A DNA stretch of 64,000 bases from Curtobacterium sp. MCBA15_009 (GTDB lineage: Bacteria; Actinomycetota; Actinomycetes; Actinomycetales; Microbacteriaceae), in NCBI RefSeq assembly GCF_001864895.1, contig NZ_MJGO01000039.1, forward strand, positions 60,522 to 124,521. The letters run 5' to 3'. Positions 42,555 through 51,359 of the stretch are shown piece by piece. The first letter of the stretch is position 1. Each line of letters begins with the position of its first letter. The position numbers were made by a program, and so were the translations under genes. Under the pieces are notes generated by a model. That model was not told the origin of the DNA, made no database searches, and saw only the letters and a list, made by a program, of their open reading frames with translations.

Positions 42555-44429
42555 CTACCGGGCGAGCTGCACGATCTGGATGCGGCACGGGATCTCCGGG
42601 TCCGTGGAGCGGTCGGCGCTGCACGAGATCGTCGCGTCGTAGGTGCCGACGAGCTTCCCCGCCACCGAGTAGTCGCGGGCCGGGGCGGTCGCCGGGTCGA
42701 ACTGCACGAAGTACTGCACGCCCTCGTCGATGAACAGGTTGCGCATCGCGTCGGAGTGGTACGTGTAGCCCTGACCTGAGCGACCGTACACGTGCGTGTC
42801 GGTCAGGAAGGCGAGCGACGAGAGCGAGCGGTAGTTCGAGCCGATGACGTTGGCCCCTTCGGGCAGGGCGCCGCTCGCGCGGATCTGGTCGGCGAGCCGG
42901 ACGAGCTCGGGGACCTCGGTCGGCCCGAGCACGCGCAGCGGCTCGGTCCGGTTCACCGACGGGTAGAACGGCGCCGGCGAGCCGGCCCAGTTCTGCGTGA
43001 AGGACGCGACGGGGACGACGGCGATCGCGAGGCACGCGACGACGGCGCGGACGACCCCGCGTCGGCGCACCAGGCGCCAGACCGCCGGCAGCATGAGTGC
43101 GCCGATCATCGCTGTGAGGTACAAGAGCGGCCAGTAGTACCGGGCGTTGCCGCCGCCGCTCGACGACGACGTGATCATGCCGTAGCCGACGAAGTAGACC
43201 AGGGTGGTCGCGGCGACGATGCAGGTGAACGCGTAGCGGCGGAAGCGCACGACGCCGATGACGAGCGCGGCGGCGAAGAGCAGGGCGATCGGCGCGGCGA
43301 ACGGCGCGAAGGTGCTGATCTTCTGCAGGTAGTAGGGCAGGGCGAGCATGCGCTCGTGCAGGTAGTAGGCGGCGCGGGCGGGGATGCCCGACTCCTTCGT
43401 CACCCGCGGCCCGGTGTCCTCGGTGGTGGTCGTCGTGGTCGGCGGCACGGCGTCGGGGTCCGGGTTGTCCATCGGACCCTGCTTGTAGACCGACGGGGTG
43501 AAGTCCTCGTTCGGCGAGAAGGCGTGCGGGTTCGGCGGGACGGGCAGGAACGGCCAGTCGGTCGCCCGCCCGCCGTCGTCGAACTTCGAGCCGATGTTCA
43601 CGGACAGCGACGACCCGAGGGTCACCGTGCCGTACTTCACGGTCAGGGCGCCGACCCAGGGGGCGATGACGACCGCGAACACGACGATCGTGGCGACCGG
43701 CGCGGTCCACCAGTGCCGGACCGGCTCACGCCGACGGCGGGCGGACCACACGCGCAGGAGCAGCCAGAGGACGACGGCGCCGATGGCGACCGGCAGCAGG
43801 AAGAGCTTGGTGAAGTACCCGAGGGCGGCCACGGCGCCGAGCACCGCACCGGAGACGAGCCGTGCGCGCCGCGTGCCGTGCAGCGCCTGGTCCGCCCAGC
43901 GCAGGGCCCACAGGAACCCGACGATCCACGCGACGACGAGCAGGTCCGGCGTCTGCACCGACACCGCGCTCATCAGGGCGGGGATCGACGTGACCATGAA
44001 CAGCACCGCCGGGACGATGCGGTGGTTCTGCGACCAGACGAGCCACCCGCCGATGCCGAGCACGACGGCCACGGCGAAGCAGTTCACGACCGCGAAGGCC
44101 GTCTGCAGGCCGAGGCCCGCCGCGACGAACGGCGCCATCATCCACGAGACCAGCGGCGACCAGTAGGCGTTGATCGCGTCCGGCAGCCAACCGTTCGCGT
44201 ACTCGCGCGCGATGCCCATGTACGAGATGCCGTCGACGTTCGTCACCCCGAGGCGGTTGTGGTACGCCACGGCGGCGCTGAGACCGACCCCGACGACCAC
44301 GAGGACGGCCAGCACGAGGGGCGCCACGACGTGTCGGTACCGCCGTGTGCCCGCCTCCGGACGCCGTCGGACGGGCTCGGAGGTGATCTGCGGTGCTGCG
44401 GGCGTCGTCACGGTCACGTGCTTCATCAT
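42555..44429 (-). CDS. GT-C membrane glycosyltransferase (ArnT/PMT-like)
   Basis: This 624-residue protein has about 12 spans. The first outer loop contains GVTNVDGISYMGIAREYANG, with the acidic site expected of polyprenyl-phosphate-sugar transferases. A proline- and threonine-rich loop follows the middle spans, and the soluble C-terminal domain of about 130 residues is outside. Substrate unknown. The start is ATG 44429 or the adjacent ATG 44426. It diverges from the acyltransferase gene. Confidence 0.8.
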   Translation of the reverse strand: MMKHVTVTTPAAPQITSEPVRRRPEAGTRRYRHVVAPLVLAVLVVVGVGLSAAVAYHNRLGVTNVDGISYMGIAREYANGWLPDAINAYWSPLVSWMMAPFVAAGLGLQTAFAVVNCFAVAVVLGIGGWLVWSQNHRIVPAVLFMVTSIPALMSAVSVQTPDLLVVAWIVGFLWALRWADQALHGTRRARLVSGAVLGAVAALGYFTKLFLLPVAIGAVVLWLLLRVWSARRRREPVRHWWTAPVATIVVFAVVIAPWVGALTVKYGTVTLGSSLSVNIGSKFDDGGRATDWPFLPVPPNPHAFSPNEDFTPSVYKQGPMDNPDPDAVPPTTTTTTEDTGPRVTKESGIPARAAYYLHERMLALPYYLQKISTFAPFAAPIALLFAAALVIGVVRFRRYAFTCIVAATTLVYFVGYGMITSSSSGGGNARYYWPLLYLTAMIGALMLPAVWRLVRRRGVVRAVVACLAIAVVPVASFTQNWAGSPAPFYPSVNRTEPLRVLGPTEVPELVRLADQIRASGALPEGANVIGSNYRSLSSLAFLTDTHVYGRSGQGYTYHSDAMRNLFIDEGVQYFVQFDPATAPARDYSVAGKLVGTYDATISCSADRSTDPEIPCRIQIVQLAR

Positions 44430-44532
44430 GACATCCGTTCGCTCGACCGACCGCACCGTGGCGGATCGCGTGCCGTGGTCGGCGTGTGGGAGACTGCCTG
44501 CGACCCCGCTCCGACCACCACGAGGACGTTCG

Positions 44533-45822
44533 TTGGCCACCGAAACCCGCGCAACCGATCCCGCAGCCGAGACGCCGGTCGCCGCTCCCCGATCGGGCGG
44601 TCGGCTCGAGTTCCCGTACCTCGACGGCCTCCGCGGTCTCGCGGCCCTGGCCGTGGTGTTCTACCACGCGTACCTCTTCACGGGGATGAAGGGCACCGGG
44701 CCGACCGAGCTGCCGTGGCTCCGTCCGATCATCGGGTGGGGCTACCTCGGGGTCCCGCTCTTCATCGTGCTGTCCGGGTACGTCCTGATGCTGCCCGTCG
44801 TGACCCGGTTCGACCGCTACCGGCTGCCCGGCGGGTTCTGGAAGTTCATCTGGCGCCGCGCCCGACGCATCATCCCGCCGTACTGGGCGTCGCTCGTCGT
44901 CTTCGCGCTCATCATCCTGTTCGTCCCGGTGATGGGGCAGCCGGGCGGCACCCAGTGGGACACCAAGCTGCCGATGGGCTGGGGCACGTTCCTCACCCAC
45001 CTGTTCCTCGTGCACGACTTCTTCCCGCAGTACATCGGCAAGATCAACGGGCCGATGTGGACCGTCGCCGTCGAGTGGCAGATCTACTTCCTCATGCCGC
45101 TGCTGATCCTGCCGCTCTGGAAGGTCTTCGGCGGGTGGGCGACCGCCTCGTCGCTGGTCCTCATCGGCATGTGGATGGGTGCCGAGAGCCGCTACTCCTG
45201 GATGCACCCGTGGTTCGTCGGCCTCTTCGCGGTGGGCATGCTCGCGGCCGAGCTGACGGTGAAGGCCCGCGACGAGCACCTCACCGGCAAGCTCGAGTCC
45301 TCGAAGCTCGGCGGTCCCCGCTGGCAGGGCGGCGTGTTCGTCGCGGCGATGTTCGTCGGCACGCTCCTGGTGTTCTTCCGCAACCGCGACTACTGGCAGC
45401 ACCAGACCTGGCCGTCCGAGGTCGTGCTCGGCCTCTTCGCCGGCATCCTGCTCACCTGGATGGGACGCCGGGCCGTCACCGGGCAGCACACCTGGCTCGC
45501 GCGGTTCTTCGCGTGGAAGCCTTTCGTGCTCGCGGGCCTGGTGTCGTACTCGGTCTACCTCTTCCACAGCCCGTTGCTCGGCCTCGGCAACCTGCTGCTC
45601 CTGCCGGTCGGCCTGTCCCCGAAGTGGCAGTTCCTGATGATGGTCGTCGTTGTCATCCCGGTCACGCTCGCGATCTGCGTCGGCATGTGGTGGCTCGTGG
45701 AACGCAACTTCCTGAACCGTCGGCAGAAGCACGCCACGCAGGAGGTCTCCTCGCGCGGGCGGGTGCCCGAGGTGGAGATCGACGACACCGACGGCGCACG
45801 CCCGACCCGCGAGCACCGCTAG
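44533..45822 (+). CDS. Acyltransferase family 3 membrane protein
   Basis: This 429-residue protein has about 10 spans and the Acyl_transf_3 motifs: YLDGLRGLAALAVVFYHAY with the catalytic-type histidine, FIVLSGYVL, and TVAVEWQIYFLMPLL. It probably O-acetylates or otherwise acylates a surface glycan. TTG at 44533 is chosen because GAGGA lies about 8 nt upstream and the next motif follows within 25 residues. Confidence 0.86.
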   Translation: MATETRATDPAAETPVAAPRSGGRLEFPYLDGLRGLAALAVVFYHAYLFTGMKGTGPTELPWLRPIIGWGYLGVPLFIVLSGYVLMLPVVTRFDRYRLPGGFWKFIWRRARRIIPPYWASLVVFALIILFVPVMGQPGGTQWDTKLPMGWGTFLTHLFLVHDFFPQYIGKINGPMWTVAVEWQIYFLMPLLILPLWKVFGGWATASSLVLIGMWMGAESRYSWMHPWFVGLFAVGMLAAELTVKARDEHLTGKLESSKLGGPRWQGGVFVAAMFVGTLLVFFRNRDYWQHQTWPSEVVLGLFAGILLTWMGRRAVTGQHTWLARFFAWKPFVLAGLVSYSVYLFHSPLLGLGNLLLLPVGLSPKWQFLMMVVVVIPVTLAICVGMWWLVERNFLNRRQKHATQEVSSRGRVPEVEIDDTDGARPTREHR

Positions 45823-45823
45823 C

Positions 45824-45881
45824 GCCGCCAGCGCCGCCAGCGCGGCCAGCGCGGCCAGCACCGCCGGCACCGCCAGCACCG
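45824..45881. repeat. 9-bp tandem repeat (GCCGCCAGC)
   Basis: About six imperfect copies of a 9-bp unit follow the acyltransferase stop codon. A TAGCAT sequence at 45982-45987 further on may be the -10 box of the GH25 gene. Confidence 0.65.
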
Positions 45882-46050
45882 GGGACGGTGGCCGCCGGCA
45901 GCGCCGACCAGCGCGACGGCCCGTCCGCGTCGGCGGCGACGGCACGCGTGCGCCAGGCGGACAGGTGTCGCCGAGGCCCGGTAGCATCGCTCGGACTGCG
46001 GCGTGGGAGATCAGGCCCCCACGGCATCTCGACAGGGAAGACGAGACCAC

Positions 46051-47037
46051 ATGCGCGCACCCATCACCAGGCTCATCGGACTCGGCACCGCTGCCGCCGT
46101 CGCCGGAGCGATCACCTTCGGCAGCGGGCCGCTGGTCGCCGCTGCGGCCCCGACCGCACCGGCAGCCCCGACCGCACCGGCACCCTCGGCGTCCTCCGCC
46201 GCGACGACGTCGGCTCCCGCCGCCCCGGAGCAGGAGCTCTCCATCGCCGAGATGGACCGCACCGGCAACCACACCATGGGCGCCGGCATCGCCGCCCACG
46301 CCGGTGAGACGCACGTCAGTGTCGCTCCCGGCGGGGTGAGCGCGCAGTCGCTGAGCACCTCCGCCGCCGCGAAGGCGTCCGGCCCGTTGCCCGGCCGCGT
46401 GCAGGGCTTCGACATCAGCGCCTGGCAGCCGAGCGTCAACTTCCGGCAGTCGTACCGGAACGGGGCGCGCTTCGTCTACGTCAAGGCGACGGAGGGCACG
46501 TCGTACGTCAGCTCGACGTACAAGCAGCAGTACGCGACCGCGAAGCAGCGCAACCTGATCCGTGGTGGCTACGTCTACGCGCAGCCGAGCCAAGCGAGCG
46601 GGGCGGCCACCGCGAACTACTTCTTCGCGCACGGCGGGCAGTGGTCGAAGGACGGAAAGACGCTCCCCCCGCTGCTCGACATCGAGTACGGCAGCGCCGC
46701 GCAGGGCACCTGCTACGGACTGAGCTGGGGCCAGATGCGCAACTGGATCAAGGACTTCTCGAACACGGTCCACAAGAAGGTCCACCGCTACCCGGCGATC
46801 TACACGACGACCGACTGGTGGAAGCGCTGCACGAACAACAGCAACCAGTTCTCGAAGAACGCGCTGTTCGTGGCCCTGTACCCGGTGCACGACTTCACGA
46901 CGCCGGGCACGCTCGGCCGCAGCTGGTCGAAGTGGACCTTCTGGCAGTGGGCGTCGAGCGGCACCCTGCCTGGTGACCAGGACGTCTACCGGAACTCCGT
47001 CACCTACCTGAAGCGCTTCGCGGCGAAGACGGAGTGA
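46051..47037 (+). CDS. Secreted GH25 lysozyme-like muramidase
   Basis: This 328-residue protein has a signal peptide (TRLIGLGTAAAV..., cleavage near AAAAP), an Ala/Pro/Thr/Ser linker, and a GH25 domain from about residue 115: GFDISAWQPSVNF, FVYVKATEGTSYVS, and LLDIEYG with the catalytic acidic pair. It should cut the glycan strand of peptidoglycan, as part of wall turnover or envelope assembly. ATG 46051 is preceded by an AGGGAAGA site. Confidence 0.88.
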   Translation: MRAPITRLIGLGTAAAVAGAITFGSGPLVAAAAPTAPAAPTAPAPSASSAATTSAPAAPEQELSIAEMDRTGNHTMGAGIAAHAGETHVSVAPGGVSAQSLSTSAAAKASGPLPGRVQGFDISAWQPSVNFRQSYRNGARFVYVKATEGTSYVSSTYKQQYATAKQRNLIRGGYVYAQPSQASGAATANYFFAHGGQWSKDGKTLPPLLDIEYGSAAQGTCYGLSWGQMRNWIKDFSNTVHKKVHRYPAIYTTTDWWKRCTNNSNQFSKNALFVALYPVHDFTTPGTLGRSWSKWTFWQWASSGTLPGDQDVYRNSVTYLKRFAAKTE

Positions 47038-47055
47038 CGGCGCCGGCGCGCCCCG

Positions 47056-47283
47056 TCAGGAACGGGTCCGCGCCCGGCGGCCCGTCGCCCAGCCGACGGC
47101 GAGCAGCACCAGACCGATGACGGTGACCGGCGCACCCGCGAAGACGAGGAACGCCGCCCCGAAGGGGAAGCTCCCGCCGGTCGCGGCGGACACGACGAGG
47201 ATCAGCGCCCCGACGGCGGAGACGGCGCCGCCGGCGGCGGCGACGATGCCACCGGCGAGGATGAGGGAACGACGTTCGGTCAT
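47056..47283 (-). CDS. Small two-span membrane protein
   Basis: This 75-residue protein has two hydrophobic segments (about 8-32 and 40-65) and a basic end (GRRARTRS). No family is known. ATG 47283 has TAGGCT 6 nt upstream on the minus strand (47295-47290), a strong leaderless start signal that supports it as a real gene. Confidence 0.65.
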   Translation of the reverse strand: MTERRSLILAGGIVAAAGGAVSAVGALILVVSAATGGSFPFGAAFLVFAGAPVTVIGLVLLAVGWATGRRARTRS

Positions 47284-47301
47284 GGCGTCAGCCTAGGGGT
47301 C

Positions 47302-47349
47302 GACGGACGGGAGGCCCGTGGCGGCGTCGCCACGGGCCTCCCGTCCGTC
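47302..47349 (-). terminator. Perfect hairpin after the pyruvyltransferase gene
   Basis: Arms of 22 bp (GACGGACGGGAGGCCCGTGG and on) pair perfectly around a GCGT loop. The hairpin follows the minus-strand gene that ends at 47390 and belongs to the GGACGGGAGGC family. Confidence 0.75.
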
Positions 47350-47389
47350 AGCTGCGTGCGGTCGCGGGCCGCACGTCGTGTGCCGGTGG

Positions 47390-48613
47390 TCAGCGGACGT
47401 CGCGCGTCGCTTCGGCGAAGTCGGCGTCGAGCGCCGTCGCCATCCGGGCGACACCGTCGGCGAGCTGCTGCCGCACCACGTCGCGGTCCGCGTCGAGCGC
47501 TTCGAGCTGCGCGGTGACGTCGTCGACGAAGGTCGGCTCGAGCGCCGACTCGATCGGCTTCGAGAACTCCTGCTGCCCCATCTGCTCGAAGAACAGCCGT
47601 CCCTTGTCGACGTAGTAGAGCACCGCGGCCGGCACGCCCGCGATCGTCGCGACGATGGCGGAGTGCAGGCGGCTCGCCAGGAACAGCCGGCTGCGGGACA
47701 TCAGGCCCGCGTACTCGGACGGCGAGAACGCGTCCGCCTCGACCACGTGGGTGCGGTCGGCGTGCCGCATGAGCGCGATGACCTCGCGGGCGAAGGCGGC
47801 GTCGCCCTCGGACGCCTCCATGTGCATCGGGTAGAACACGACGTCGGCGTCCCACCGGTCGATGACGCGGTCGGCCAGGTCAGCGACGGCCTGACGGTAG
47901 GTGACGAGCTTGTCGCTGTCGACGCCGGTCTGGCGGAAGCGCTTCGGCAGGAACCGGAAGGGGATCCAGCCGCTGCGCTTGTAGTGGAACCAGCGGCGGA
48001 CACCGAAGCCGATCGAGCCCTCGAGCTGCTCGGCGGTCAGGCCGGTGGTGCGCTCGAGGCGTTCGAGCACGTCGGCGTCGGGCGTGGTGACGGTGCCGAC
48101 CACCGCGGGGTCGAAGGACGACACGATCGGCGTCGTCACGCCCCAGGACAGGAGCTTCTCGCGGGACTCGTCGTCACGGACCGCGAACGCGCTGCACAGG
48201 TCGACGGTGGCCCGGATGAGGCGCTTGCTGATGCCTGCGGTGGTCGGGCCGATGCCCTGGAACGCCCCGACGAGGTGCTTGTTGACCGCGCGGACGAGCA
48301 GCATCTTGCCGAACCAGTACACGAGGCCGAGCTTGTTCGTGTAGTCCTTGAGGATCTCGCCGCCGCCCCAGAGCACGACGTCGGCGCCGCGGGCGGCACG
48401 CAGCAGGGCGAACAGGTCGCCGATGCCGGTGCTGTACGGCGAGACCGGCAGGAACCGAATGCCGAACCACGCGGCGTCCCGCTCGGGGTACTGCGACAGG
48501 GAGACGATCTCGGCGTCCGGCCAGCGGCGGCGGACGAGTTCGACGTTGCCGGCGAGGATCGCCCGGTCCCCGCGGTTGTGGGGCGAATCGCTATTGTGGA
48601 TCAGTACGCGCAC
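47390..48613 (-). CDS. Polysaccharide pyruvyl transferase family protein
   Basis: This 407-residue protein has the PS_pyruv_trans pattern (PF04230-type): HNRGDRAIL at the N-terminus, VLWGGGEILKD, FYPMHMEASEGD and SRLHSAIVATIAGVPA. It would add a pyruvate ketal to a sugar of a surface polymer, giving it negative charge. GTG 48613 has TAGGCT 8 nt upstream on the minus strand. It diverges from a GT4 gene. Confidence 0.88.
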   Translation of the reverse strand: MRVLIHNSDSPHNRGDRAILAGNVELVRRRWPDAEIVSLSQYPERDAAWFGIRFLPVSPYSTGIGDLFALLRAARGADVVLWGGGEILKDYTNKLGLVYWFGKMLLVRAVNKHLVGAFQGIGPTTAGISKRLIRATVDLCSAFAVRDDESREKLLSWGVTTPIVSSFDPAVVGTVTTPDADVLERLERTTGLTAEQLEGSIGFGVRRWFHYKRSGWIPFRFLPKRFRQTGVDSDKLVTYRQAVADLADRVIDRWDADVVFYPMHMEASEGDAAFAREVIALMRHADRTHVVEADAFSPSEYAGLMSRSRLFLASRLHSAIVATIAGVPAAVLYYVDKGRLFFEQMGQQEFSKPIESALEPTFVDDVTAQLEALDADRDVVRQQLADGVARMATALDADFAEATRDVR

Positions 48614-48661
48614 GGGGTGAGAGCCTACCGGACCGTCCCCCGCCACCCCCGGAAAGGCACG

Positions 48662-49849
48662 ATGTCCCGCACCGACCACACCGCCCGACCCCGCCTGCTC
48701 GTCCTCGGTTCGACGTTCCCGGCGCACCCCGACGACGGCGTGCCCGCGTTCGTGCTCGACCTCGCCCACCAGGAGGCCCTGGGCTTCGACACGATGGTGC
48801 TCACGCCCCGGGTGCCCGGTGGTGCCAAGACGGAGCGGATCGGCGACGTCGGCGTCCGGCGCTTCCCGTACTTCCCGAAGGCGTTCGAGGACCTGGCCGA
48901 CGGCGCGATCCTCGACAACCTCAAGGAGCGGCGTTCCCGGATCGTGCAGGTGCCGGCGCTCGTGCTCGCGCAGTACCTCGCCGTGCGCCGCGTCGTGCGG
49001 TCGGCGAGGCCCGACGTCATCCACGCGCACTGGGCGATCCCGCAGGCGCTCGTGGCGACGCTCGCGGCGCCCGGCGTGCCGGTGGTCGTCACCACGCACG
49101 GTGGCGACATCTACGCCCTGCGTGCCGCGCCGCTCGTCCGGCTCAAGCGCTGGGTCTTCGGGCGGTCCGCCCACGTCACCACCGTCAACTCGGAGATGCG
49201 CGACCGCCTGACGGAGTGGGGCGTGCCGGAGTCCCGGTCCACGGTGATCCCGATGGGCGTCGACCTCGGTCCGGCCCGCGACACCCGCGCCCGCGTGCCC
49301 GCCCAGGAACACCACGTCGTGGCCGTCGGCCGCCTGGTCGAGAAGAAGGGCTTCGGCAACCTGGTCGAGGCGCTCCGCGGCCTCGGCGACGACGTGCCGT
49401 GGCGGCTCACCGTCGTCGGCGACGGTCCCTACCGGGCGCAGCTCGAGCAGCAGGCGGCCGGACTCCCCGTGACGTTCCTCGGGCAGCGCGGCCGCACCGA
49501 GGTGCTCGAGACCCTCGCGTCCGCGACCGTCGTCGCCGTGCCGTCGATCCCCGCAGCGAACGGCGACCAGGAGGGCCTGCCGGTCACCCTGCTCGAGGCC
49601 GCCGCCGTCGGTGCCGCGATCGTCGCGAGCGACCTGCCCGGCATCCGTGACGTGGTGGAGGACGACGTGTCCGGCGTGCTCGTGCCGCCCGGCGACGTCC
49701 CGGCGCTCCGGGCCGCGCTGCAGCGCGTGCTCACCGACGACGCCGCGCGCGCCCGCTACCAGGAGCGGGCCGTCGCGTCGGCGGCGGAGTTCTCGACCGA
49801 GCGGATCGGCGAGCGCTACCGCGCGGTGCTGTCCGACGCGATCGGCTGA
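48662..49849 (+). CDS. GT4 glycosyltransferase
   Basis: This 395-residue GT-B enzyme has GSTFPAHPDDGVPAFVLDLA, HAHWAIPQ, TTHGGDIYALR, VAVGRLVEKKG and the PVTLLEAAAVGAAIVASD donor motif. GGAAAGG precedes ATG 48662. Its last 34 bp overlap the 3' end of the convergent membrane-protein gene. Confidence 0.88.
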   Translation: MSRTDHTARPRLLVLGSTFPAHPDDGVPAFVLDLAHQEALGFDTMVLTPRVPGGAKTERIGDVGVRRFPYFPKAFEDLADGAILDNLKERRSRIVQVPALVLAQYLAVRRVVRSARPDVIHAHWAIPQALVATLAAPGVPVVVTTHGGDIYALRAAPLVRLKRWVFGRSAHVTTVNSEMRDRLTEWGVPESRSTVIPMGVDLGPARDTRARVPAQEHHVVAVGRLVEKKGFGNLVEALRGLGDDVPWRLTVVGDGPYRAQLEQQAAGLPVTFLGQRGRTEVLETLASATVVAVPSIPAANGDQEGLPVTLLEAAAVGAAIVASDLPGIRDVVEDDVSGVLVPPGDVPALRAALQRVLTDDAARARYQERAVASAAEFSTERIGERYRAVLSDAIG

Positions 49850-51351
49850 TCCCCGTCCGGGGTCGCCGTCGGCGCCGGCGCGGTCGGTACCGCCGTCGTC
49901 GGTGCCGCCGTCGTGTCGTCCTGCCGGCGCCGGCGGAGGCCGTCGAGCTCGCCGAGCACGAAGAGCACGATCGTCGCGGCGGTCAGCACGCCGGCGAGCA
50001 CCGTCGCGCCGAGCACCAGGGTCCTCGAGTGCGGCACGAGCGTCGCGCCCGCGAAGTGCAGCAGCGACCAGATCGGCACGAGGGCCAGGAGCGTCCACGC
50101 CGGCACGAGCACCACGGCCGCGCGCCGCGACGCCCCGAGCCCGGCCGCCACGGCGATGGCGATCGGTACCCAGACCGCCAGCGTGTAGCGGTTGATCGGC
50201 GCACCGCCACCGGCCATGTAGCGGATCTCGACGAGCACGAAGAGCACGACGACGGTCACGAGCATCGCGACGACGAGCGCGCGCGGCCAGGCCTCGGCGG
50301 ACCGGACGGCACGCTCCCCCCGCCGGTCGGTCGCGCGGCGCACCACGAGCACCACGGCGGCGACCGCCACGAGCAGGAGCGGCACGAGCAGGAGCGTCCA
50401 CGGCACGGGGTCGCGCAGGTCGAGCGCACCGCGGTAGAGCGCGAAGAGCTGCTTCCAGAAGGACGGCTTCGTCGCCACCTCGCCGTCGGTGAAGTGGGCG
50501 CGGGGCACCCAGCCCGGCCACGGCTTCGGCCGACCGCTGAACGACCCGGCGACGATGGTGTTGCGCACCCAGAACCACCCGGACGCCGCCGCGGCGGCGG
50601 CCACCGGTACGAGCGCGACGACCACGCGGGCCCACACGCCCCGGAGCCGGCCGAGCCGGACCGTCCGGGCCAGCAGGAACGCCACCGCGACGGCCACCAG
50701 CCAGAGCGCGAAGGACAGCCGCGTGGTCATGCCGGCGGCCGTCACGAGGGCGCCGCCGACGAGCAGGCGCGGTGTGAGACCGGAGCGCAGGGCGGCGCCG
50801 GCCACGCCGCAGGCGAGGGCGCCGAGGAGCGCGGCGAGCGAGTCGTTGTAGACGACGCCGGCCTGCACGACGAGCACCGCGGTGAAGGCCGAGACGACGG
50901 CGACGGTGGCGGGCAGTCGACGGGCCCCCGGGAAGCAGCGCGACGCCGCCCAGGCCGCGGCGGGGACGATCCCGGCCACGACGAGCGCGTTCACGACGCG
51001 CGCCGCGACGACCGCCTGCACCGGGTGTCCCCCGTCGACGAGCGGGCCGACGAGCGGCGCGAGCAGGACGTAGTAGAGCGGCGGGTGCTGCGCGACCCAC
51101 TGCACGGGCGGGTGGTGGCCGAAGCCGGGCCGGAAGCGCACGCCGTCCATCAGGACCGGCAGCTGCCCGTGCCACACCCGGAGTGCGTAGTCGACGTGCG
51201 CCGACTCGTCCGTGCTGCTGAGCGGCTCCGTCGACGCGATCCGGGCGACGGCGGCGACGAGCACGAACAGGGTGGCCGCGAGCACGACCGGGGTGGCCCA
51301 GTCGCGCCCGCGGACGCCGTCGAGCAGGACGCGCCGCACCCGGGGGGCCAC
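49816..51351 (-). CDS. DUF2142-like membrane protein (putative GT-C glycosyltransferase)
   Basis: This 511-residue polytopic protein has SSTDESAHVDYALRVW in the first outer loop and AQHPPLYYVLLAPLVG, echoing the other three DUF2142 proteins here, plus a low-complexity Thr/Pro/Ala tail. GTG 51351 lies 8 nt after the ugd stop with GAGG just before it, so the two are co-transcribed. The 3' end overlaps the convergent GT4 gene by 34 bp. Confidence 0.8.
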   Translation of the reverse strand: MAPRVRRVLLDGVRGRDWATPVVLAATLFVLVAAVARIASTEPLSSTDESAHVDYALRVWHGQLPVLMDGVRFRPGFGHHPPVQWVAQHPPLYYVLLAPLVGPLVDGGHPVQAVVAARVVNALVVAGIVPAAAWAASRCFPGARRLPATVAVVSAFTAVLVVQAGVVYNDSLAALLGALACGVAGAALRSGLTPRLLVGGALVTAAGMTTRLSFALWLVAVAVAFLLARTVRLGRLRGVWARVVVALVPVAAAAAASGWFWVRNTIVAGSFSGRPKPWPGWVPRAHFTDGEVATKPSFWKQLFALYRGALDLRDPVPWTLLLVPLLLVAVAAVVLVVRRATDRRGERAVRSAEAWPRALVVAMLVTVVVLFVLVEIRYMAGGGAPINRYTLAVWVPIAIAVAAGLGASRRAAVVLVPAWTLLALVPIWSLLHFAGATLVPHSRTLVLGATVLAGVLTAATIVLFVLGELDGLRRRRQDDTTAAPTTAVPTAPAPTATPDGDQPIASDSTAR

Positions 51352-51359
51352 GGAGTGCC

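Noticed and set aside
45824..45881. Small Ala/Ser-rich coding region
   Set aside because: It is a 9-bp tandem repeat after a stop codon and open in several frames for compositional reasons.
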